64,000 nucleotides of DNA from Miscanthus floridulus (taxonomy: Eukaryota > Streptophyta > Magnoliopsida > Poales > Poaceae): contig NC_089598.1 in assembly GCF_019320115.1 (NCBI RefSeq), forward strand, positions 25,716,657-25,780,656, given 5' to 3'. The position numbers and the translations under genes are program-made. The notes beneath the pieces are model-generated. The model was given only the letters and a program-made list of their open reading frames with translations, did not search any database and had not been told where the DNA came from. This document shows positions 58,253-64,000 of the stretch, piece by piece (position 1 is the first letter of the stretch; each line of letters starts with the position of its first letter).

Positions 58253-59217
58253 TGTCGGGTTCATAAACACGTGGTCCCCAATGAAACCGCTTCCTTACAA
58301 AAAATCGGCCCAGTAGACGGCGTTGCAACAACACATGCCTCCCGAGCCGACCTAGATACATAATGACAGGCCGGGACAACAATCCGGTCCTTGACCGGAA
58401 GGCCTGGCCAAGGTGGTGACAAAGTCCAACTCTGACCTCCTTTTTCGATCAGGGATATGCAGGACCTTTGCTAGCGGCACTTCCCCGACCGACACGGTCG
58501 GGGCCGACTAGGAACGACCGACCGGGGACGCCCTCTCGGTGAGGGTCCGAGAATCAGGCGGAGCAGATAAGGTAAGGCGCTCAAGTCAACCGCAATAACG
58601 AGGACCGTACCTTGCCATCCCCTACGCACCTGCAGGACGGTGCCACCAGGCTATACCAGACGGACACTATGCAACCTTCCAGGCGTGTCAGAGCACAAAC
58701 AGTATTGTAGACGTCGACGTTTACCATACTATGCGAACACGGTAGAGCCTGCCATATGCATCTGGACATAAACAATATTGTGGGCGCCGACGACCTTCTC
58801 GTACCCGACAGCGTGGGCAATAAGACTAGGTAGCACACGTATACGTTCTATCTCTTTCTCTGACTTGTAAGGTCATCCCCTTCGACTATAAAAGGGGATG
58901 AGCTCTCTCCTAAAAATCTCTCTGGCTCTCCTCCAAAAAGAGAAGCTAGACGATTCGAGCATTCTTAAGGACCTGAGAACTCGAATAGCTCAATAGCCTT
59001 TAACACCCCCTTCTCATTCCTAATCGTTTGTAATCCCACAACAAACTTTGAGCATCTAGGCTCAGTAATAAAGTCACCGACCGACTGAAACTGGACATAT
59101 GACACGTTGCCTGAACCATTTTATAAATCCTGTGTCATTGAGTGCTAGGCCATATCCGATCACAACGCACGGTAAAACTATAAATATTTACTTGTTGGTC
59201 ACTTTTCGCACCGACAA
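58253..59217 (+). mobile_element. Solo LTR, Ty3 Tat-like
   Basis: It begins TGTCGGGTTCATAAACACG and ends TTTCGCACCGACA, both typical of Tat-type LTRs in grasses. TATAAAA lies at 58887-58893. It is 965 bp with no coding domain, and no second copy is in the window. The flanking 5-mers GGATG and AGGTG agree at three positions only, so the target duplication is decayed or the left end is slightly off. Confidence 0.65.
58887..58893 (+). promoter_or_regulatory. TATA box of the solo LTR
   Basis: TATAAAA is followed by GGGGATGAGC and sits about 330 bases before the LTR end, as expected for a U3/R border. Confidence 0.55.
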
Positions 59218-62200
59218 GGTGGTAAGCTTCAATTTGTCGATGTAGTCGTACTCAGCACAGTCTGTCTCGGCCTTTGAGAGCTTCCTCGGATCCAAAGCTA
59301 AGCAAAACGCACGCGGAAATAAATACGAGCTACTACTAGCAATAAGATCCAATAAACAACGATTAGAAGATCTAAGTGATCCCATCAAGGGCACCAAAAA
59401 ATTGTTTATGATTTTAGAGAAAAATAGAAACTGGTATCATAATTTTCTGAGCTAGGATGAGTTAGCTATGAATTTATGAAGTTGGATAGGTTTTCTGAAA
59501 AGAAAACAGAAAAGGAAAAAAGGGCTAGGACCAGGTGGACCTCCCTTGACTGGGCTCAGCCCGAACTGAGGCCAGGTCACAGGTTAAGGCTTTTCTGGGC
59601 TGGCCTGCTGGCGGGCTTCCGCTAGGCTTCGTGGACCGGCAGGGCTGCTTTCGGACTGTGGGCTGGCCCCCAAGCCAGAGTGGAGGAGGGCACCTCCCAG
59701 GTGTTCGACGCCGGGACTGCTGGGGCTCGCCACGCCTGCGGCTTGCGTGGTCGACGCCCGTGTGAACGAGTTTGTGGAGCAGGGCGGCGGGAGAAGCCAG
59801 TGTTGGGCTTGCCAAGTACGGTGACGATGAACAGGAGAGAAGGCAGGAGAGCGCTGCGCCCAGGCGTCCGGCGGACCTTCTCGGCTGGGCTCTGCGCCGA
59901 GCGTGTCCGCGCCGGCTGCGTGGTCGCGGAGAGTGCCGATGCTCTCGGCGTCACAAACTCGTGGATGCGGCAAGGATGGTGCGGCACGACGGCCGGGCAG
60001 GCAGACGTGCCAAAGAGTGGCGAAAAGGGTGGAGCTTGGCCAAGGATGGGCTCACCGGGGCGTGGTTGAAACACGGCTGTGCGGTACTGCGTGCAGGTGT
60101 CTGTGCAGCGCCGTGTCAGGGCGCCGCGGCCCGAGTGCGTAGGTGCTCGTGACTGGGTTTGTGCGTGCGTGCGCGCCGCGAGCGCCGAGCTGCGCGGGCG
60201 TGGAGACGAAGTTTGCACGGCATCCGTGCGGTGCGAGGTCGAGTGCCATGGCTAGAAGAGGTGGGCACACGACAGGTGCTCGACGCGATGCCGGACGAGT
60301 CCGGCAGCATCGCCGGCGAGGAAAGGCAGGGCCGAAGGTCACGGTGGTGCAGAACTGGTGCTAGGCGAAGTCGTGGAGAGCTCGCTGTTGTTCTTAGGCT
60401 GCACAGGACCGTTCTGTGGCTTGTGCAGGTGCTCGGTGACAGGCCCAAAGGGCTCGGCGTGTGCTCTCGTGAAGCCGTGCTCGTGCCTGAGTGCGCCGGC
60501 GTGCTCGTGGTGTCCTGTGCACCCTCCAAGGCAACAAGATAAGAAGGTTTGAAGGTTGACTAGTTGACCTACAAACTATATGCAACACAACATCAAACAA
60601 TGTTTCAAGATTTTTTTTTAAAAGTTGGGTTTTTTATTACATGCAAATCCACAGGTTGTTACACTAACTAGAACCAAACATGATGGCCTTGCATGCGTAG
60701 AGCATGGCTGGCGAGGGCCAGGTTCCCAAATACGAGCCAGGTTGCTCTCATACGGCAACCAATCAGGCCTTAAGTCTTCTTTTTTTTGATAAGTCCATTT
60801 TAAGTCTTGAAGCAACAGGTGATCCGGTGTCTAAAGTTTAGTCAACTTAAAAAGAAATTATTAGTTCATTAGACCTCACCAGTAATCTAATTTTGTATAA
60901 GTTTAGTCTTTAATTTTAGACGACTAAGCTTTTAGATCACGATCCAAAAATGACATAATTTTTGTTTTTCAAGTTTAGACCTCTCCCAAGATAAATGGTG
61001 TTAGGGTAATGCTTTGGCCCTATACCTTGACACCAAGGGCCATGCTGCCTATCTAAGCGCTAACAAGGGCGACACCAAGGTCTATATCTTAAGGTCAGCT
61101 AGCGTGCCGCGCCGTGACCCCTCTTGTTCTTCTCCCATTCGTGAAACACACGCCCACCCTATCTCTCTCCACCCTCTTGGATCTAGAAAATGGACCGTTC
61201 TGAGTTGGGGTTCTACTAGAGCAAGGTAACCTTCTCCCCCTCTCCTCCAGATTTTGTCCACAAATTTGAAGTATTTATGTGTGGTATTTGGTTGGAATAT
61301 TATGATGAGGTCGGAGATAAAATAATTTGAGTTTGTTCGCTGGTTAGAGCTTAGAAATTTCACCATAGATTTGTATCTTGATGTAGCTAGTGAGGTATGT
61401 GATGTAGCATTTTTTGTGATAGTTTTAGATGTGAATATGTATAAATGAATATGTGTGATAGTGTTTGTTGTTATATAATGAATACCGAATTCATCTTATA
61501 GAATGACTAGCAATGAATTTGGATGTTGTTATGGATTTAGGGTTGTTGGGTTATGTGTCTCGATCACATTTGGTAGAATTTTAGATAAACTCCCTTACCT
61601 AGGGTTATGCAATGTTTTTAGATGTATCCATTGTTAGTTGATAATATAATGTACTTGAAAGAACTAATGTATTCTAACTTTCTAGGTGAAATAAATTTTG
61701 ATGATGCATAATGATTTTTGTTGCAATATTTTTTCCTCATGCTGATATGTCTGATGCTCAAGTTGCTCCCAAAGGGCTACGTCCCTTACTATCCCATGCA
61801 TGGTGTGATCAAGAAATTTGATCGTTGCTACCGCATCTTCCAACTTTGATTGTGGCTATCCCACACATGTGAAGCAATCAAGACATCCTGAATCGACCAC
61901 ACGGGTTTACTAAACATGCCAAGTGAAGCTTATATGGACCCTTCATTAGAGGATTGAACGATGCAAATTCTTTTAGTGAATAGATGGACCAAAAATGGTT
62001 GGTCCTAAGATTTAGGCTATTCCCATATGACAAGGATAAGAGTTGGTCGTACGATGAGTTCAAGCATTGGGTGCCTCTTCAAAACCCTCTAGAAACAACG
62101 GAGGAGAAGGCTTCTACCAATGGACATCATGTAACAAAACCCTCTGCTATTCCATTGTAAAGTTCATGCAAAATAAATGTTCCGGAACCGCCTGAAATAA

Positions 62201-63452
62201 CACACTTACGGAGGCGCTCGTCTTTCACCAGACACTAAGCACCCCGAAAGCAGGCTACAGCGGGCGGTATCCGTCGGGCACACCCCAAGGGAGAACCCAA
62301 AAGATCCATATTTTCCCCCAAGGATCCAATAATGAGAACGAGTTACAATACTTAATACATTTCATACATCCAGAGTTCTTAGAAATTCATTATTACATTG
62401 CTAAATGTCAGAGTGCGGAATATTAAACAGCGAAATAAAAATAAACATCTAGCGATAAGGAACAAGGATCCATTTGTACCCACCAGAAGAATCCGTCACA
62501 CAATGGTACTTCTCAAACATTACCTGCAACAGGGGTAAAGAAACCCTGAGTACACAATATACTCGCAAGACTTATCCGACTAGAGGGAATAGCTTCCTGA
62601 CTCCAAGGGATATGCAAAGCTTTATGGTTTGCTGATTTTCTTTTTGTAGAAAGTAATACTAATAGTGAGTCATTATTGATGTTATTATTAATAGCCATTT
62701 TAATTTATTACCTAGCCATTCTATGTAAGCATTTGCTCTACTTTCAAGCAAGAGTTGAGCAATCAGTTCCATTTCATCACCTTCCATCTTTCAGTTCTTA
62801 CTACGATGCTAGAGTTAAGACAAGCCGTACCGACTCAGCGGTGATTCGCGAATCAATGTCCCCAGCAGGGTACCCCGAAAACACACGCCCCCACTTGTAC
62901 CCTAGGCACAAGTAGGACCAACCCATCACCCTCCTGTCAAGGAGTCTAGGTCCCTGTCCAAACTTGGACTCTAAGCCCCCGCTTCTATGTCCCGGACTTA
63001 GTGCGGTGCAAGGACCTCCACCATCCCCGCCTCCAATCAGTCGATCTGGAAAGAGCCGGAACCCACGACAAGAGAGCAACAAGTCTTCCCTACGCCCATA
63101 CCCAAGTATGTGCTCAGGATAATAGATCTGTGACTTGCCTAGCGTCCATTGCAATGACCGGTCCTTAACCGACACGGACAGGGAAAAAAGTGTAACCAAG
63201 CTATTCCCTGTTGGTTGCAGGACACAACCTCTTACACCCACTAGTATCAAAACCATATCCCTGCCCGATCACCATTTTCCTTTCCACCATTTTATCATGA
63301 GTGATCATAATTATCACCTATTGTGAGTAACGACAGGTTACTCACGCTACCAAAATCCTGAGCATAGCAGCTACTCGATCTGAACTAGTAGGACTCATAG
63401 GTAGATATATTTATGCATGTAGTTTCCATAAAATGCCTGTAATGTAAATGCA

Positions 63453-63456
<4 letters not shown>
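59218..63456. other. Repetitive or non-coding DNA without recognised gene
   Basis: 59540-60540 is GC-rich with many chance frames on both strands. 60600-62150 is AT-rich. 62150-63400 has the look of a dispersed grass repeat (for example TGCAATGACCGGTCCTTAAC near 63150), which I recall only vaguely and cannot name. A stretch near 60605-60780, with TTTTTTATTACATGC and ending ACGGCAACCAATCAGGCCTT, may be a MITE. Confidence 0.4.

Positions 63457-63536
<80 letters not shown>
63457..63536. repeat. (AT)40 microsatellite
   Basis: Eighty bases of perfect AT dinucleotide repeat. Length is likely to vary between individuals, and the assembled count may be wrong. Confidence 0.98.
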
Positions 63537-63539
<3 letters not shown>

Positions 63540-64000
63540 GTGATCATAAAATATGGGTTATGCACCGGGGCTTGCCTTGGGCAGGCGATGGATTAGCAAA
63601 GTCAGCACCAAAAGGCTCCGAGGCTTCCTCCTGCATGAGGATCTCCTCCTTGTACTCCTCAATGACCTCTTCATAATCCTGTTCGCCCACGGGCACGAAC
63701 TCTACCAACCCGTGATCTACATGCATGAAATGATGATGCAACACTTAATAATACGTCAACATCAACTCTTAAACTAAAAATACATCTATCACGTTACTAA
63801 GCTAGTCCTACCGACTAAGGTGCTAAGTTACCTACTATTACCACTAACAAGTATGATGCATGACATATATTATCTTAGCAACTAAAGGTATTCTTACTCT
63901 CAATACCGATTTACTCTATATATAATAAAACCAGGGTACTAGCTATTCTGTTTATCAACCTACTCTAGTGCTACAAAATTTACAGTGAGTACATAATAAT
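63537..64000. other. Window end, no recognised gene
   Basis: A 66-codon minus-strand frame (63744-63544) encodes an acidic peptide with QDYEEVIEEYKEEIL. It may be an exon or gag-like fragment, but I do not recognise it. The rest is AT-rich. Confidence 0.35.

Noticed and set aside
59622..60542. Overlapping GC-rich frames on both strands
   Set aside because: Frames overlap on both strands with no conserved motif. This is expected from GC-rich repeat DNA.

Overview
This window is nuclear DNA of a grass, most likely a panicoid of the Andropogoneae (sorghum, sugarcane, Miscanthus or maize relatives). The grounds are short GT-AG introns, plant-only protein families, nested LTR retrotransposons, many small Tourist-like elements with 3-bp target duplications, and LTR and SINE types I know from that group. 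The species cannot be fixed from the sequence alone. About two thirds of the window is mobile DNA. Three host genes look intact.

Layout. 1-3374: right part of a gag-only Ty3 element. 4624-17159: a complete but decayed Ty3 element of the Tat/Retand type on the minus strand, with an exact 5-bp target duplication (CTCTT) and a separate, intron-containing gene on the opposite strand between its integrase and 3' LTR. 19726-22193: a 2.5-kb solo LTR. 23730-24168: remnant of a DUF2828 gene. 24709-25404: a hAT-like element. 25640-26424: a broken VQ-motif gene joined directly to an L1-type LINE (about 26425-31775), which itself holds MITEs.

Gene island. 32902-36660 (+) encodes a nine-exon, ER tail-anchored ubiquitin-conjugating enzyme of the UBE2J2/UBC33-34 group. 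39439-42478 (-) encodes a six-exon HAD-superfamily hydrolase related to NT5C nucleotidases; its last intron holds a Harbinger-type element with a SINE nested inside it. 48686-49747 (-) encodes a single-exon ATL-type RING-H2 ubiquitin ligase. Between them lie MITEs, AT-rich duplicated DNA, and a long near-palindrome at 45.7-46.2 kb.

Right part. 51.5-53.2 kb is a nest of DNA transposons, one of which carries a two-exon fragment of a phytol/farnesol kinase gene with its intron. After that come more MITEs, an 807-bp Harbinger-type element, a 965-bp solo LTR, unclassified repetitive DNA, and an (AT)40 microsatellite. I saw no rRNA or tRNA gene and no CRISPR array.

The E2, the HAD hydrolase and the RING ligase are ordinary housekeeping or regulatory genes with no operon-like link. 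An E2 and an E3 lie about 12 kb apart, but nothing in the sequence shows that they act together. I found no clearly new multi-gene system. The least ordinary features are the promoter-equipped, spliced antisense gene inside the Retand element, the kinase fragment carried by a transposon, and the long foldback.
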